Shown: positions 29,652 through 40,740 of the stretch, piece by piece | How positions within the stretch are numbered: the stretch's first letter is position 1 | Layout of the letters: each line of letters opens with the position of its first letter | NCBI RefSeq assembly: GCF_037076465.1 | Contig: NZ_AP028908.1 | Coordinates: 2,170,001 to 2,234,000 of the forward strand | Length of the DNA: 64,000 bases | Direction of reading: 5' to 3' | DNA from: Pectobacterium araliae | Lineage (GTDB): Bacteria; Pseudomonadota; Gammaproteobacteria; Enterobacterales; Enterobacteriaceae | Position numbers and translations under genes: made by a program | Notes under the pieces: model-generated | Database searches by the model: none | Seen by the model: only the letters and a program-made list of their open reading frames with translations | What the model was told of the DNA's origin: nothing

Positions 29652-30521
29652 TTATTTCTTGATGCGGATAACCGTCGTCAGACGAGCCGGAGCTTTGACT
29701 GACGCGACAAACGGCTGATTAATTCGCGCGGTTTCTACGCACACGAATGTTTTATATCCCTCATCAGGCATATCGCTAATTGTACGAGACAGTTCTGCAC
29801 CAGGGTTCCATGACACCACATCGCTATGGTGCGTATGGTGTACTTCAATAGTGCGTTTCAGTACTGCATCATGTACCACGCTGGTGTCCTGCGGTTGGGT
29901 ATAGATACGGTCTGTACGGTCGGTAAAGACCAAATCGCCTTGCTGCGTAGACAGCTTGCCCTGATCCACTTTATCGATGAATGACTCACCCAGACCGGCA
30001 ATGCGAATATTACTGATGTCACCAATATTGAAATAGGTGTGCAGCGCGCTGGTAATGCTGTAATCACCATGCGCTTCCAGCTCAATACCGCACGCTTTAC
30101 CCAGCTTGAAACGGGCGATGAGAGTGAACTCATGCGGCCAACTTTTACGTGTTTCTTCATTATCGCGCAGCGTGAACGTGAGCTGCACACCGTGCTCATC
30201 TTCGCTGTGGGCGGTAAACTCCCATGGCAGTAAACGAGCAAAACCGTGGTTAGGCTCGGCGAAAGGGCCGAACCACGGGAAACAGATAGGGACACCGCCG
30301 CGAATAGCAACGTGCTGAGTAAAAGGCGTATTGTCGCTCAGCCAAAGCACCGGCTCTTCGTTTGTCGGCTGCCAGCTCAGTAGGTGTGCCCCTTGCAATG
30401 CGACCGCTGCGCGAACTTCAGGATGATCAACGACGATGACGGGTAATTGCTCCAACTGACGCTGACTGAGGGTTGCGCTAATTTGTTGAGTGACGGGGAG
30501 TGAGAAAATTGTGTTATGCAT
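29652..30521 (-). CDS. yeaD: D-hexose-6-phosphate mutarotase YeaD
   Basis: A 289-residue aldose 1-epimerase-like enzyme that interconverts alpha and beta anomers of hexose 6-phosphates. The YeaD family segments AIRGGVPICFPWFGPF, SALHTYFNIGD and YKTFVCVETA are all present, with the catalytic His and Glu in those regions. The ATG at 30521 has AAAGGCAC upstream; the open frame extends 16 codons further but runs into the gapA terminator region, so the shorter start is preferred. Downstream of gapA in the same direction. Confidence 0.92.
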   Translation of the reverse strand: MHNTIFSLPVTQQISATLSQRQLEQLPVIVVDHPEVRAAVALQGAHLLSWQPTNEEPVLWLSDNTPFTQHVAIRGGVPICFPWFGPFAEPNHGFARLLPWEFTAHSEDEHGVQLTFTLRDNEETRKSWPHEFTLIARFKLGKACGIELEAHGDYSITSALHTYFNIGDISNIRIAGLGESFIDKVDQGKLSTQQGDLVFTDRTDRIYTQPQDTSVVHDAVLKRTIEVHHTHHSDVVSWNPGAELSRTISDMPDEGYKTFVCVETARINQPFVASVKAPARLTTVIRIKK

Positions 30522-30577
30522 GATAGTGCCTTTTTTTGATTGTTTTTCGTTGTAAAAAGAAATCTGCAATTAACAAT

Positions 30578-30608
30578 AAAAAAGGGCGACATCACGTCGC
30601 CCTTTTTT
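30578..30608 (-). terminator. Rho-independent terminator of gapA
   Basis: A perfect 13-bp stem AAAAAAGGGCGAC/GTCGCCCTTTTTT with a five-base loop, 21 bases past the gapA stop; the T run follows on the minus strand. Confidence 0.9.
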
Positions 30609-30628
30609 CACCGAATCATCGCTGACAC

Positions 30629-31636
<1,008 letters not shown>

Positions 31637-31806
31637 CTATTGGTTTGTGAATAAAAGGTTGGTTGTAAAATTACAAAAACCTTGCTGAGCGTCAAGCGGA
31701 ATCGTGTCAATAGTTGCTGTAAGTCAAACCTATGACCAAACTTTGTGCGAAAACCGCTCGACCCTGTAACTAAGTAACACCTAAGACTGATATGAGGGCG
31801 GAATGC

Positions 31807-31812
31807 ATCATA
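31807..31812 (-). promoter_or_regulatory. Putative -10 of a CRP-dependent gapA promoter
   Basis: TATGAT on the minus strand. Its inferred start point near 31800 puts the CRP dyad centre about 42 bases upstream, the usual class II position. Confidence 0.45.
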
Positions 31813-31834
31813 TAAAGCCTGTGTTGTCACAATA

Positions 31835-31850
31835 TGTGATGTACATCACA
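31835..31850. promoter_or_regulatory. CRP-cAMP binding site in the gapA-msrB gap
   Basis: TGTGATGTACATCACA is a perfect TGTGA-N6-TCACA palindrome with A/T flanks. Positioned to activate leftward gapA; it is about 70 bases from the msrB -10 (31921), so a role there is less likely. The rest of this 342-base gap shows only these promoter elements. Confidence 0.75.
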
Positions 31851-31897
31851 ATTAAATATTCATGCTAATAACATTGCTAATATTAGGTCAGAACGGC

Positions 31898-31926
31898 CTG
31901 TCAGGTTGTTAATTTTTTGTTATAAT
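31898..31926 (+). promoter_or_regulatory. Putative sigma-70 promoter of msrB
   Basis: -35 CTGTCA (31898-31903) and perfect -10 TATAAT (31921-31926) with a 17-base spacer, 40 bases before the msrB ATG. Confidence 0.6.
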
Positions 31927-31966
31927 CAGTGATTAATTGAAGAAATAACACCGCGGTGAGACTTCC

Positions 31967-32392
31967 ATGACTAACGACTACGACTCTGCTTCGCACACTT
32001 CGCCCGACAACACTGAACTGACAGAGATGCAGCGCTATGTCACTCAACAGCGCGGTACGGAGCCTGCGTTTTCAGGTAAATTGCTGCATAACAAGCGCAC
32101 GGGTGCTTATCACTGCCTGTGCTGTCAGGCTCCGCTATTTTATTCTGACAGTAAATATGACTCCGGCTGTGGCTGGCCAAGTTTCGATCAACCCGTGTCC
32201 TCAGAGGCGATTCGCTATCTGGAAGATGATTCACACAACATGCGCCGTATTGAGATCCGCTGCGGGCAGTGTGATGCGCACCTGGGGCACGTTTTCCCTG
32301 ATGGTCCGAAAACCACGGGAGAACGCTACTGCGTGAATTCTGCTTCGCTGAGCTTTATCGATGACGTTGATGGCGGACGCGTTGACGGGTAA
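31967..32392 (+). CDS. msrB: Peptide-methionine (R)-S-oxide reductase
   Basis: A 141-residue enzyme that reduces methionine-R-sulfoxide in proteins. The zinc-binding CxxC pairs are CLCC and CGQC, and the catalytic cysteine lies in [10 protein letters not shown] near the C-terminus; [11 protein letters not shown] is the family hallmark. GGTGAG precedes the ATG. Divergent from gapA and followed by yeaC, as in E. coli. Confidence 0.95.
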   Translation: MTNDYDSASHTSPDNTELTEMQRYVTQQRGTEPAFSGKLLHNKRTGAYHCLCCQAPLFYSDSKYDSGCGWPSFDQPVSSEAIRYLEDDSHNMRRIEIRCGQCDAHLGHVFPDGPKTTGERYCVNSASLSFIDDVDGGRVDG

Positions 32393-32523
32393 TCTGTTTG
32401 TGAGCGGTGTGGCGGTGACAGTGTGATAATGTTTTGCTTTAAACGGTTCAGCTGACGTAAAGCGCTGCCCGCACAGGAATCCCGCAATAATAAATCTGAC
32501 CTTTCTCGGAGCAGAAACCGGAT

Positions 32524-32802
32524 ATGGAACTCAATGATCTGATCGACGCCATGACGCCAGAAATCTATCAACGGTTGGTCACGGCAGTAGAGTTGGGCAA
32601 ATGGCCAGACGGTGTCGCGTTGACCGCTGAACAGAAAGAAAACTGTCTGCAAATGGTGATGATGTGGCAGGCTCGCCATAATGAACAGGCTGAGCACATG
32701 ACCATTGGCACCAATGGCGAGATTGTGATGAAGAGTAAGCAAGAGTTGAAGCGCGAGTTTAACATCGCTGACACCATTATTACGTTGAAACCCAACGCGT
32801 AA
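32524..32802 (+). CDS. yeaC: DUF1315 family protein YeaC
   Basis: A 92-residue soluble protein of unknown function aligned with E. coli YeaC: MTPEIYQRLVTAVELGKWPD, then QKENCLQMVMMWQARHN. CGGAG lies about 13 bases before the ATG at 32524. The genome order msrB-yeaC-pncA is that of E. coli. Confidence 0.9.
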   Translation: MELNDLIDAMTPEIYQRLVTAVELGKWPDGVALTAEQKENCLQMVMMWQARHNEQAEHMTIGTNGEIVMKSKQELKREFNIADTIITLKPNA

Positions 32803-32812
32803 CGTGTGAGCA

Positions 32813-32839
32813 GGCAGCCTCATTGGCTGCCGCTATTTT
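32813..32839. terminator. Hairpin between convergent yeaC and pncA
   Basis: Seven-bp stem GGCAGCC/GGCTGCC with a five-base loop, followed rightward by GCTATTTTC. Moderate terminator for yeaC. Confidence 0.5.
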
Positions 32840-32854
32840 CAGTTGTCAGTCGCG

Positions 32855-33502
32855 TTAACGGGCAGAAGACAACGTAGTAAGAAACTGCGTCATATCCGTC
32901 AGTATCGCACCACGCTGCGCCATTTCCCGTAAAGCGTACTCACTGTCGTCGGATGAAAGATTAACGCCACGACAGCCGTCCACCAGGACTTCGGTGTGAT
33001 AGCCCAGCGCAATCGCATCCAATACGCTGAACTTGACGCAATAATCTGTTGCCAGCCCCAGAATCGTCAAATGGGTGATGTGATTAGCATGTAGCCACGT
33101 ATCCAATTCGGTTTTAACCCGATGCCCATTATCGAAAAAAGCGCTATAGCTATCGATCTCCGGCTGCGTCCCTTTTTGTACGATCCACTGAATGGCCGAC
33201 TGATTCAGCGCTGGATGAAAATCAGCCCCGGTGGTTCCCTGCACACAGTGAACCGGCCACCAGATCTGCGGCCATCCGTTTAATTCACCGAGTTCTCCGA
33301 CCCTGGTATTCGCATTAACCGCAAAGCTGCCGTGATTAGCCGGATGCCAATCCTGACTGGCAATCACCGTGACGCCAGCGGCCAGACAAGCCTCAATAGC
33401 ACGATTGGCAACGCCAATGACGCGGTCGCCTTCGTTAACGGCCAATGCGCCGCCGGGGAAAAAATCATTTTGCAAATCAACTAATAGCAATGCTTTTTTC
33501 AT
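32855..33502 (-). CDS. pncA: Nicotinamidase/pyrazinamidase
   Basis: A 215-residue cysteine hydrolase that converts nicotinamide to nicotinate for NAD salvage. Catalytic triad D9 (LLLVDLQNDF), K110 (IVQKGTQPE) and C155 (ATDYCVKFS), with metal ligands in QDWHPANHGSF and WPVHCVQGT. GGAG precedes the ATG by six bases, 19 bases after the ansA stop, so it is the last gene of sppA-ansA-pncA. Confidence 0.95.
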   Translation of the reverse strand: MKKALLLVDLQNDFFPGGALAVNEGDRVIGVANRAIEACLAAGVTVIASQDWHPANHGSFAVNANTRVGELGELNGWPQIWWPVHCVQGTTGADFHPALNQSAIQWIVQKGTQPEIDSYSAFFDNGHRVKTELDTWLHANHITHLTILGLATDYCVKFSVLDAIALGYHTEVLVDGCRGVNLSSDDSEYALREMAQRGAILTDMTQFLTTLSSAR

Positions 33503-33521
33503 TATCTACTCCGTGATTAAC

Positions 33522-34541
33522 TCAATCTTTATCGCTCAATTCCCCATGCAGGTTCTGCTGCATCAACTGGCGGATTTCATCGGCGCTTAAGTCTTGCTGG
33601 CTCAATAAGTAATGCAGCTTGGTCAAGGCGGCTTCGACGGTCATATCAAAGCCACTGATGACGCCCGCATGCGCCAGCGCATTGCCCGTCGCATAGCCTC
33701 CCATGTTCACGCGGCCGGAAATGCACTGCGTCAGGTTGACGACCACAATACCGCGTGCGGAGGCTTCACGTAACTCGTGCAGCAGCCCAGGGCTTTGCGG
33801 CGCGTTGCCGACGCCATAGGAGCGCAGGATAAGCGCTTTCACCGGCTGACGGAGGAAATTGCTGATGACATCGGCAGAAATGCCGGGATAAATCGTAATC
33901 ACCCCAATAGGCTGCGGCGTAATGTGATGCACTTTCAACGGCGGACAGTTGCTGCATTCCACGGTAGGTGCCAGCCGGCGAATATGGATACCGGCTTCCA
34001 GCAGCGGCGGATAATTAGGGGATGCAAAGGCATCAAAACCATCCGCATGGGCTTTGGTAGTGCGGTTGCCGCGTAATAATTTGTTATTGAAGAAGAGGGC
34101 GACTTCATTGATCGGATGGTTAGCCGCCACGTATAGCGCGTTCAACAGGTTAGTCTGGCCGTCCGAGCGCAATTCCGCGAGCGGTATTTGTGACCCTGTC
34201 ACGATAACTGGCTTGGCAAGATTCTCCAGCATAAACGAAAGGGCAGAGGCGGTGAACGCCATGGTGTCAGTGCCATGCAGAATCACGAAACCGTCGTAAT
34301 CATCGTAGTGGGCTTGAATATCGTCTGCGATGGATTGCCAATCCGCGGGCGTCATGTCAGACGAATCGATTAGCGGGTCATATTCATGAATCGTGAACGA
34401 TGGCATTTCCTCGCGGTGGAATTCCGGCATTTTTGCCAATTGCTGCTGTAAATGACCGGATACTGGGACATAGCCATTGGCGGATCGCTGCATACCGATG
34501 GTGCCGCCCGTATAGGCGACATAAATGGATTTCTTTCGCAT
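33522..34541 (-). CDS. ansA: Cytoplasmic L-asparaginase I
   Basis: A 338-residue type I asparaginase hydrolysing L-asparagine to aspartate. First catalytic Thr in YVAYTGGTIGMQ, second in HGTDTMAFTASAL; the allosteric Asn-site Cys/Thr region PVKALILRSYGVGNAP is conserved. It lacks a signal peptide, so it is cytoplasmic. The frame continues upstream to 34610, but MRKKSIYVAYTGGTIG matches the E. coli start. No clear ribosome site. Between sppA (99 bases) and pncA (19 bases). Confidence 0.94.
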   Translation of the reverse strand: MRKKSIYVAYTGGTIGMQRSANGYVPVSGHLQQQLAKMPEFHREEMPSFTIHEYDPLIDSSDMTPADWQSIADDIQAHYDDYDGFVILHGTDTMAFTASALSFMLENLAKPVIVTGSQIPLAELRSDGQTNLLNALYVAANHPINEVALFFNNKLLRGNRTTKAHADGFDAFASPNYPPLLEAGIHIRRLAPTVECSNCPPLKVHHITPQPIGVITIYPGISADVISNFLRQPVKALILRSYGVGNAPQSPGLLHELREASARGIVVVNLTQCISGRVNMGGYATGNALAHAGVISGFDMTVEAALTKLHYLLSQQDLSADEIRQLMQQNLHGELSDKD

Positions 34542-34640
34542 GGTGGTGTGAGTCAGGATCAAAACAAGAGTATAGAGGGAAAAGGAGCCCGGTAATATCA
34601 CCATAAGCAATGACTATTATCGGGCTAGTAATGGTAAACC

Positions 34641-36491
34641 TTACCGGACTTCTCCGCAGGTGAGGCAAAATGCGTACCGATTTTGCGGATCATTCAGGTT
34701 ATTCATGATGGACGGCTGTGAACGCATGGCTTCTGCCAGTTGCGCGACCGGTGCTGGCAGCATGGACTGGACAGCAACGGGTAACAGGGCGTAGACCGAA
34801 GCGTTTACCTGATTCAGCATGGTGTCGAGCAAGCCTGGTTGTTCGGCATACCAATTCAATTGATATTGTCCCAGTTTAGCTAACTCAGCGGCCTTCTTCA
34901 CGGCATCATCAAAATCGCCGATCTGATCGACCAGACCATTCTCTTTCGCGTCGCTACCGACCCAGACGTGCCCTTGCGCGATCTGATCGATTTGCTCCGG
35001 TGTTTTCTTACGTGCCTGTGCCACGATATCGATGAAATTCTTATAACCGCGTTCGATGCTCAACTGCATCATTTGCGAGAACTCAGGTGGCAATGACTTG
35101 GTGATCGACAGATCGGCCAGCGGGGAGGTGGCAACGCCGTCCGTATGGACGCCAAGGCTTTCCAGCGAATCTTCGAACGTGGTAATCACGCCAAAAATAC
35201 CGATAGAGCCAGTCAGTGTACTGGCGCTGGAGATGATCGCGTTGGCTGGTGTTGAGATCCAATAGCCACCGGATGCCGCCATGCCCCCCATGGATACCAC
35301 GATCGGTTTACCGGCCAGACGCAGCGCCATCAATTCGGAGCGAATAAGCTCTGACGCAGTGACGCTGCCGCCGGGGCTATTGACGCGCAGTACCAACGCT
35401 TTGACTTTAGGATCGAGGCGGGCAGCACGAATTTGTGCCGCCGTGGTATCACCACCGACCATTCCCGGTGTTTCCGGCCCATCAATGATGGCGCCATTGG
35501 CAAAGACAACCGCGATCTGGTTGTTATTTTGCACCGGCGGTTTGACGACATAGTCGTAGATACTGATGAAGTTAAAGTGGTTCTTCTGGCTATTCCAACC
35601 GAATGCTTTAACCAGCGATTGTTCGGTCACAGAACGTGAGGCGACTTCATCAACCAGTTTGTTATCGAGCGCATAGCGGGCGGTATCGCCCTGAACGGCC
35701 TGCAAGCCCGCAAGAATGTTGGTTGCACCGGGGAAAAGTTGCTGGGGCGTAATTTGGCGGTTAGCGGAAACGGTATTTAAATACTGCTGCCACAGAGCGT
35801 TAATCCAGCGACCATCGGCATCGCGCGCAGCAGGTGACATATCGTCACGCAGATATGGCTCAACGGCTGATTTATAGGTTCCCACGCGGAAGATATTGGT
35901 GGTCACTTTCAGTTTGTCGAGCATGGATTTGAAATAGAGGTTGTTGGTCGCGAAACCGTGTAGATCGATACTGCCTTGTGGCGTCAATGACACTGTATTG
36001 GCAAAACTGGCCAAATAATATTGAGACTGGTTGTAGCTATCACCGACGGCATAAATAGGTTTACCGCTATCGCGAAATTCGCGCAGCGTCTTACCGATAT
36101 ACTGCATAGAGGGTTGGTCGGCACCGGTAAAATCGCTGAGATCCAGCACGATCCCCGTGATGTTATCATCGCTTTTTGCCTGACGAATGCTGTCGACGAT
36201 ATCAAACAGTGAGTTTTCCTGCCGACGATTATTGGATGCGCCAAAGAACTCGCGCCCTAATTGACGCAGTTTGTTATTGACGGAGGGCTGATCAACCACC
36301 ACGCCCGTCAGATCGACCAGCAGTGCTCCTTTCGTGGCCTCTTCCGGCGTCGTTTTTACCTGTGAGTAGATCCCAACGCCAACTAAAATCAGTGCGATAA
36401 GGAAAATATTGAGAATAAATTCTCTGATAAAATTAAGCAGACGCCATGTCCACTTAAAAAATCCGCTAAAAATTCGCCACAATGTGCGCAT
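34641..36491 (-). CDS. sppA: Signal peptide peptidase SppA, 67 kDa type
   Basis: A 616-residue inner-membrane serine protease that degrades cleaved signal peptides. One N-terminal membrane anchor (FILNIFLIALILVGVGIYS, about residues 25-43) precedes two tandem S49 domains. The lysine of the dyad is in FRVGTYKSAVEP (about residue 208) and the serine in MGGMAASGGYWIS (about 408), spaced as in E. coli SppA. GGAGAT is the ribosome site. It heads the sppA-ansA-pncA unit and diverges from ydjA. Confidence 0.95.
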   Translation of the reverse strand: MRTLWRIFSGFFKWTWRLLNFIREFILNIFLIALILVGVGIYSQVKTTPEEATKGALLVDLTGVVVDQPSVNNKLRQLGREFFGASNNRRQENSLFDIVDSIRQAKSDDNITGIVLDLSDFTGADQPSMQYIGKTLREFRDSGKPIYAVGDSYNQSQYYLASFANTVSLTPQGSIDLHGFATNNLYFKSMLDKLKVTTNIFRVGTYKSAVEPYLRDDMSPAARDADGRWINALWQQYLNTVSANRQITPQQLFPGATNILAGLQAVQGDTARYALDNKLVDEVASRSVTEQSLVKAFGWNSQKNHFNFISIYDYVVKPPVQNNNQIAVVFANGAIIDGPETPGMVGGDTTAAQIRAARLDPKVKALVLRVNSPGGSVTASELIRSELMALRLAGKPIVVSMGGMAASGGYWISTPANAIISSASTLTGSIGIFGVITTFEDSLESLGVHTDGVATSPLADLSITKSLPPEFSQMMQLSIERGYKNFIDIVAQARKKTPEQIDQIAQGHVWVGSDAKENGLVDQIGDFDDAVKKAAELAKLGQYQLNWYAEQPGLLDTMLNQVNASVYALLPVAVQSMLPAPVAQLAEAMRSQPSIMNNLNDPQNRYAFCLTCGEVR

Positions 36492-36759
36492 GATATCTCC
36501 ATGAACGGGTAAACAGCGTGTGCCATACGTCCTTCAACTGGCCTTCTGGCAAGCGGTGAAGCACAAGGAGTGATAGTATCCTAATGAGCGGGCAGTAAAA
36601 AGTCAGCATTAAATCATCGTAGGCGCGCGCGCTGTTGGGGCTATCTTGTAACAAAACTTCTACTTGTGCTAACGTGGCGCGCAACGTTGCCCTATAACCG
36701 TTTTTTGCCGATAAATCGGTTGTATCGCAGAAATTATATTGCCAGACAGGAGATGTGCG

Positions 36760-37311
36760 ATGGATGCTCTTGAGTTGCTATTGAATCGTCGTTCGGCCTC
36801 GCGCCTGACCGCGCCAGCACCCGCGGGTGATGCATTGAATAACATTATCCACGCTGGTATGCGTGCGCCGGATCATGGTGCGATGCAGCCATGGCGCTTT
36901 TTTATGATCGAAAATGATGGTTTGGATCGGTTTAGTACGGTACTGACTCGTGCGGCGCAGCAGGAAGGCCTGGATGAGGCTGGTATCGATAAAGCGCGTC
37001 AGGCTCCTTATCGTGCGCCACTGATTATCACCGTTGTTGCACATTGTGAAGAGAACCCGAAAGTGCCGCTCTGGGAACAAATTGTTTCCGCAGGCTGTGC
37101 GGTTCAGGCGATGCAGATGGCGGCATTAGCGCAGGGCTTTAATGGCATCTGGCGTAGCGGTGCCTGGACGCACAATGCGCTGGTACGTGAAGCATTCCAC
37201 TGCCGCGAGCAGGATGAAATTGTGGGCTTCCTCTATCTAGGTACACCACAGCTCAAAGCCTCTACTACGGTCACGCCGCTTGATACTGACACGTTTGTTC
37301 ACTATTTCTGA
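36760..37311 (+). CDS. ydjA: Nitroreductase family protein YdjA
   Basis: A 183-residue FMN-binding nitroreductase, the smallest class of the family. It begins [20 protein letters not shown]; the FMN-contact segments RRSASRL and [14 protein letters not shown] are present. AGGAGA precedes the ATG at 36760, and the seven extra upstream codons of the open frame are not conserved. The physiological substrate is unknown. Divergent from sppA. Confidence 0.92.
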   Translation: MDALELLLNRRSASRLTAPAPAGDALNNIIHAGMRAPDHGAMQPWRFFMIENDGLDRFSTVLTRAAQQEGLDEAGIDKARQAPYRAPLIITVVAHCEENPKVPLWEQIVSAGCAVQAMQMAALAQGFNGIWRSGAWTHNALVREAFHCREQDEIVGFLYLGTPQLKASTTVTPLDTDTFVHYF

Positions 37312-37407
37312 TCGCCATCTTTTGAATAACATCAATTTCCACCCCGTTTTACAGCGTGCTTTCCCGCGAGTTATGCGGGAAATGCCCAGTCTGCTTAATG
37401 GTGAATA

Positions 37408-39333
37408 ATGCGACTTTTTATTGCCGAAAAGCCCAGCCTTGCGCGGGCGATTGCAGACGTGTTACCCAAACCGCATCGACGCGGCGATGGCTTTATTGCC
37501 TGCGGTCAGAATGATGTTGTGACGTGGTGCGTAGGACACCTGCTGGAGCAGGCGCAGCCGGATGTTTATGATGCGCGCTATGCGCGCTGGTCTCTTGCTG
37601 ACTTACCTATCATTCCCCAAAAATGGTTGTTGCAACCGCGCCCTTCGGTTAGCAAACAGCTCAACACCATAAAAAAGCTGCTGAATGACGCCAGCGAAGT
37701 GATTCACGCGGGAGACCCCGATCGTGAAGGACAATTGTTGGTCGATGAAGTACTGGAATATCTTTCTCTGGCAGAAGAGAAACGCCAGCAGGTACGTCGT
37801 TGTCTGGTCAACGATCTCAACCCACAGGCGGTAGAGCGTGCGGTTTCTCGTCTGCGTGAGAACAGAGAGTTCATTCCTTTATGTGTCTCGGCCTTGGCGC
37901 GCTCGCGTGCAGATTGGCTCTACGGCATTAACATGACCCGCGCTTATACGATATTAGGGCGTAATGCGGGTTATGATGGCGTGCTGTCGGTTGGTCGTGT
38001 GCAAACACCTGTGCTGGGGCTCGTTGTACGCCGAGATGAAGAGATCGAAAACTTCGTTTCCAAAGACTATTTTGAAGTTAAAGCCCATATCGTGACGCCA
38101 GCCGATGAGCGCTTTATCGCTATCTGGCAGCCCAGCGAATCGTGCGAACCTTATCAGGATGAAGAGGGGCGATTGCTGCATCGATCGTTGGCGGACCATG
38201 TCGTTAAACGTATCGAAGGCCAGCCAGCATTCGTCACCAGCTATAATGACAAACGGGAATCAGAAACCGCACCGCTGCCTTATTCGCTCTCAACGCTCCA
38301 GATTGAGGCGGCGAAACGCTTCGGGCTGAGCGCGCAGCAGGTGCTGGACGTCTGTCAGAAGCTGTATGAAACCCATAAATTGATCACGTACCCGCGTTCT
38401 GACTGTCGCTATCTGCCCGAAGAGCATTTTGCCGGGCGTCATGCCGTCTTGAATGCGATCGCCGTGCATCAGCCCGATCTGTTGCCGCAGCCCGTCATGG
38501 ATGTCGAACGGCGTAACCGCTGCTGGGACGACGGGAAGGTTGACGCTCACCATGCGATTATTCCCACCGCGCGTAGCGCAAGCGCCTCGCTAACGGAGAA
38601 TGAACGCAAGGTATATGGCTTAGTCGCACGGCAGTACATCATGCAATTCTGCCCAGACGCCGTATTTCGCAAGTGTGTCATTGAATTGGATATCGCGGGG
38701 GGGAGATTTATTGCCAAAGCGCGTTTCCTGGCCGAGGCGGGGTGGCGCACCTTGTTGGGAGGCAAAGAGCGGGATGAAGAAAACGAAGGCATGCCGTTGC
38801 CCGTGGTGGCAAAGGGAGATGAATTGCTGTGTGAACACGGCGAAGTCGTTGAGCGTCAAACCCAGCCGCCACGGCCTTTTACCGATGCGACACTGTTATC
38901 GGCGATGACGGGCATCGCACGTTTTGTGCAGGATAAGGAACTAAAGAAAATCCTGCGGGCGACCGATGGTTTAGGCACAGAGGCGACGCGAGCGGGTATT
39001 ATCGAATTATTGTTTAAGCGGACGTTTCTGTTTAAGAAAGCCCGCTATATTCACGCAAGTGAAGCGGGGCGAGCATTAATTCACTCACTGCCTGACAGCG
39101 CGGCGCACCCGGATATGACTGCACATTGGGAAGCCACATTGACACAGATTAGCGAGAAGAAATGCCGCTATCAGGATTTTATGCAACCGCTGACGAACAC
39201 CTTACAGGCGTTGATTCAGCAAGCGAAACAAAACGGCGCGGTGAAAGCGTTCAAAGGGCTTTCTGCGCCGCCGTCGGGTGCCTCAAAACGGCGCAAACCG
39301 CAGGCTAAAAAAGCGAAGGAGCAGAAGCAATGA
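37408..39333 (+). CDS. topB: DNA topoisomerase III
   Basis: A 641-residue type IA topoisomerase acting on single-stranded and catenated DNA. The TOPRIM domain has E7 (RLFIAEKPS) and DPDREG at 103-108. The active-site tyrosine is Y328 in [27 protein letters not shown] is conserved near residue 194. The C-terminus is basic ([16 protein letters not shown]), typical of the DNA-binding tail. It ends overlapping ynjH by four bases (ATGA). Confidence 0.95.
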   Translation: MRLFIAEKPSLARAIADVLPKPHRRGDGFIACGQNDVVTWCVGHLLEQAQPDVYDARYARWSLADLPIIPQKWLLQPRPSVSKQLNTIKKLLNDASEVIHAGDPDREGQLLVDEVLEYLSLAEEKRQQVRRCLVNDLNPQAVERAVSRLRENREFIPLCVSALARSRADWLYGINMTRAYTILGRNAGYDGVLSVGRVQTPVLGLVVRRDEEIENFVSKDYFEVKAHIVTPADERFIAIWQPSESCEPYQDEEGRLLHRSLADHVVKRIEGQPAFVTSYNDKRESETAPLPYSLSTLQIEAAKRFGLSAQQVLDVCQKLYETHKLITYPRSDCRYLPEEHFAGRHAVLNAIAVHQPDLLPQPVMDVERRNRCWDDGKVDAHHAIIPTARSASASLTENERKVYGLVARQYIMQFCPDAVFRKCVIELDIAGGRFIAKARFLAEAGWRTLLGGKERDEENEGMPLPVVAKGDELLCEHGEVVERQTQPPRPFTDATLLSAMTGIARFVQDKELKKILRATDGLGTEATRAGIIELLFKRTFLFKKARYIHASEAGRALIHSLPDSAAHPDMTAHWEATLTQISEKKCRYQDFMQPLTNTLQALIQQAKQNGAVKAFKGLSAPPSGASKRRKPQAKKAKEQKQ

Positions 39334-39623
39334 AATTGTTGGTGTCTTTGTTTTTCGCCAGTGTGATGCTAGTGCTGCCTACGCTGGTGCAGGCTAACCG
39401 TGGCGGAACGGATATTGTCGTTCCCGTTCCACCGGAAGTGTGGGGCGCTGGGACGACGACGGTACGCGAGCAGAACAATAACTGCCTGCGCTGCTGTGTG
39501 TATGAAAACCGTAACTATTCTGAGGGTGCGGTGGTAAAGGTTGAAGGTGTGATTCTGCAATGCGTGCAGGACAAGCAAACGCTGGGAACAAACAACCTGA
39601 TATGGCAACTGGTGAAGCAATAA
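39330..39623 (+). CDS. ynjH: DUF1496 family periplasmic protein YnjH
   Basis: A 97-residue exported protein. A signal peptide of about 22 residues ([20 protein letters not shown], cleavage near VQA). The conserved core [19 protein letters not shown] then [10 protein letters not shown] matches E. coli YnjH (DUF1496), with two adjacent cysteines and a later one that may form disulfides. AAGGAG lies inside the end of topB and the start overlaps the topB stop (ATGA). Function unknown. Confidence 0.88.
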   Translation: MKLLVSLFFASVMLVLPTLVQANRGGTDIVVPVPPEVWGAGTTTVREQNNNCLRCCVYENRNYSEGAVVKVEGVILQCVQDKQTLGTNNLIWQLVKQ

Positions 39624-39677
39624 ATGTGAAGTAAGAAAAGACGTGCTTCAATGCTCAACATGGCAATCGATGTTAAC

Positions 39678-39706
39678 CACCGCTGTGGTTTTACCGCACA
39701 GCGGTG
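39678..39706. terminator. Hairpin between convergent ynjH and xthA
   Basis: A perfect ten-bp stem CACCGCTGTG/CACAGCGGTG with a nine-base loop; ATGTTATTTTT follows on the right. Likely shared end signal. Confidence 0.6.
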
Positions 39707-39731
39707 ATGTTATTTTTACTACACACGCGTT

Positions 39732-40538
39732 TTAAAGCGTGAACTCCGCCCAGATCGGGGCATGATCGGACGGTTTTTCCATTCCTCGAATATCGTAATC
39801 AATACCCGTAGCGATGCAGCGCTCTGCCAGGAAGGTACTGGCGAGAATCAGGTCGATACGCAAGCCACGGTTGTCATCGAACCCGGCAGAGCGATAGTCA
39901 AACCACGAAAAACGATCGTGACTCTCTGGATTCGCGGCACGGAAGGTGTCAATGAGCCCCCATCCTTGCAAACGTGCCATCCATTCGCGCTCTTCCGGTA
40001 GGAAAGAGCACTTGCCCGTACGTAGCCAACGCTTGCGGTTCTCTTCGCCGATTCCGATATCCAGATCGGTTGGGCTGATATTGACGTCACCCATCACAAT
40101 CAACGGTTGTGTCGCGCTGTGGTGTTGCTCCAGATAGGTTTGTAGATCCTGATAGAAGCGCGTCTTGGCGGGGAATTTCACCGGGTGGTCGCGGCTTTCT
40201 CCTTGCGGGAAATAGCCGTTAACGACCGTCAACGTGCCATGTTCGGTAGCGAAGTCCGCCATGATAATCCGGCGTTGCGCATCGTCTTCATCCGTTGGGA
40301 AACCGCGACGAACCGCAATGGGCTGCGTTTTACACAGCAGTGCGACGCCGTAGTGACCTTTTTGTCCGTGATAATAAACGTGGTAACCGTACTGGCTGAC
40401 ATCCTCTAACGGAAACATGTCATCGTGGACTTTGGTTTCCTGCAACCCGATCACATCTGGCTGGTGTTGTTCGATAATGGCGGCCAACTGATGAGGGCGC
40501 GCCCGCAGGCCATTGATATTAAAAGATACAACTTTCAT
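39732..40538 (-). CDS. xthA: Exonuclease III
   Basis: A 268-residue AP endonuclease and 3'-5' exonuclease of the EEP superfamily, central to base excision repair. The metal ligand Glu is in [10 protein letters not shown], catalytic Asp/Asn in [15 protein letters not shown], and the final DH pair in [12 protein letters not shown]. Homology starts at the ATG at 40538 ([18 protein letters not shown]); an ATG four codons upstream is possible, and neither has a strong ribosome site. Convergent with ynjH. Confidence 0.95.
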   Translation of the reverse strand: MKVVSFNINGLRARPHQLAAIIEQHQPDVIGLQETKVHDDMFPLEDVSQYGYHVYYHGQKGHYGVALLCKTQPIAVRRGFPTDEDDAQRRIIMADFATEHGTLTVVNGYFPQGESRDHPVKFPAKTRFYQDLQTYLEQHHSATQPLIVMGDVNISPTDLDIGIGEENRKRWLRTGKCSFLPEEREWMARLQGWGLIDTFRAANPESHDRFSWFDYRSAGFDDNRGLRIDLILASTFLAERCIATGIDYDIRGMEKPSDHAPIWAEFTL

Positions 40539-40704
40539 GTTCGCTGCCATTCGCTAAAAAATGTGACCAGATGGTAGCAGAAAATAGAGCGTGGCGTCAC
40601 GGCGAGGCTGCGCTTTCGAATAGGGTTACTGGGCTTATTGCTGTGGCTTTAGAGACGGTTGGCGCAGATGAGAATCGTTAAAAATAAGATTCACTTATAT
40701 TCAG

Positions 40705-40734
40705 TTGAACATGAGGCTTGTCGACCGCTATACT
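40705..40734 (+). promoter_or_regulatory. Putative sigma-70 promoter of the glycine riboswitch RNA
   Basis: -35 TTGAAC (40705-40710) and -10 TATACT (40729-40734) with an 18-base spacer. The expected start near 40741 coincides with the first stem of aptamer I. Confidence 0.6.
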
Positions 40735-40740
40735 CCGCAC

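Noticed and set aside
36466..36684. 72-codon minus-strand frame upstream of sppA
   Set aside because: Overlaps the sppA start, lacks a ribosome site and recognisable features.
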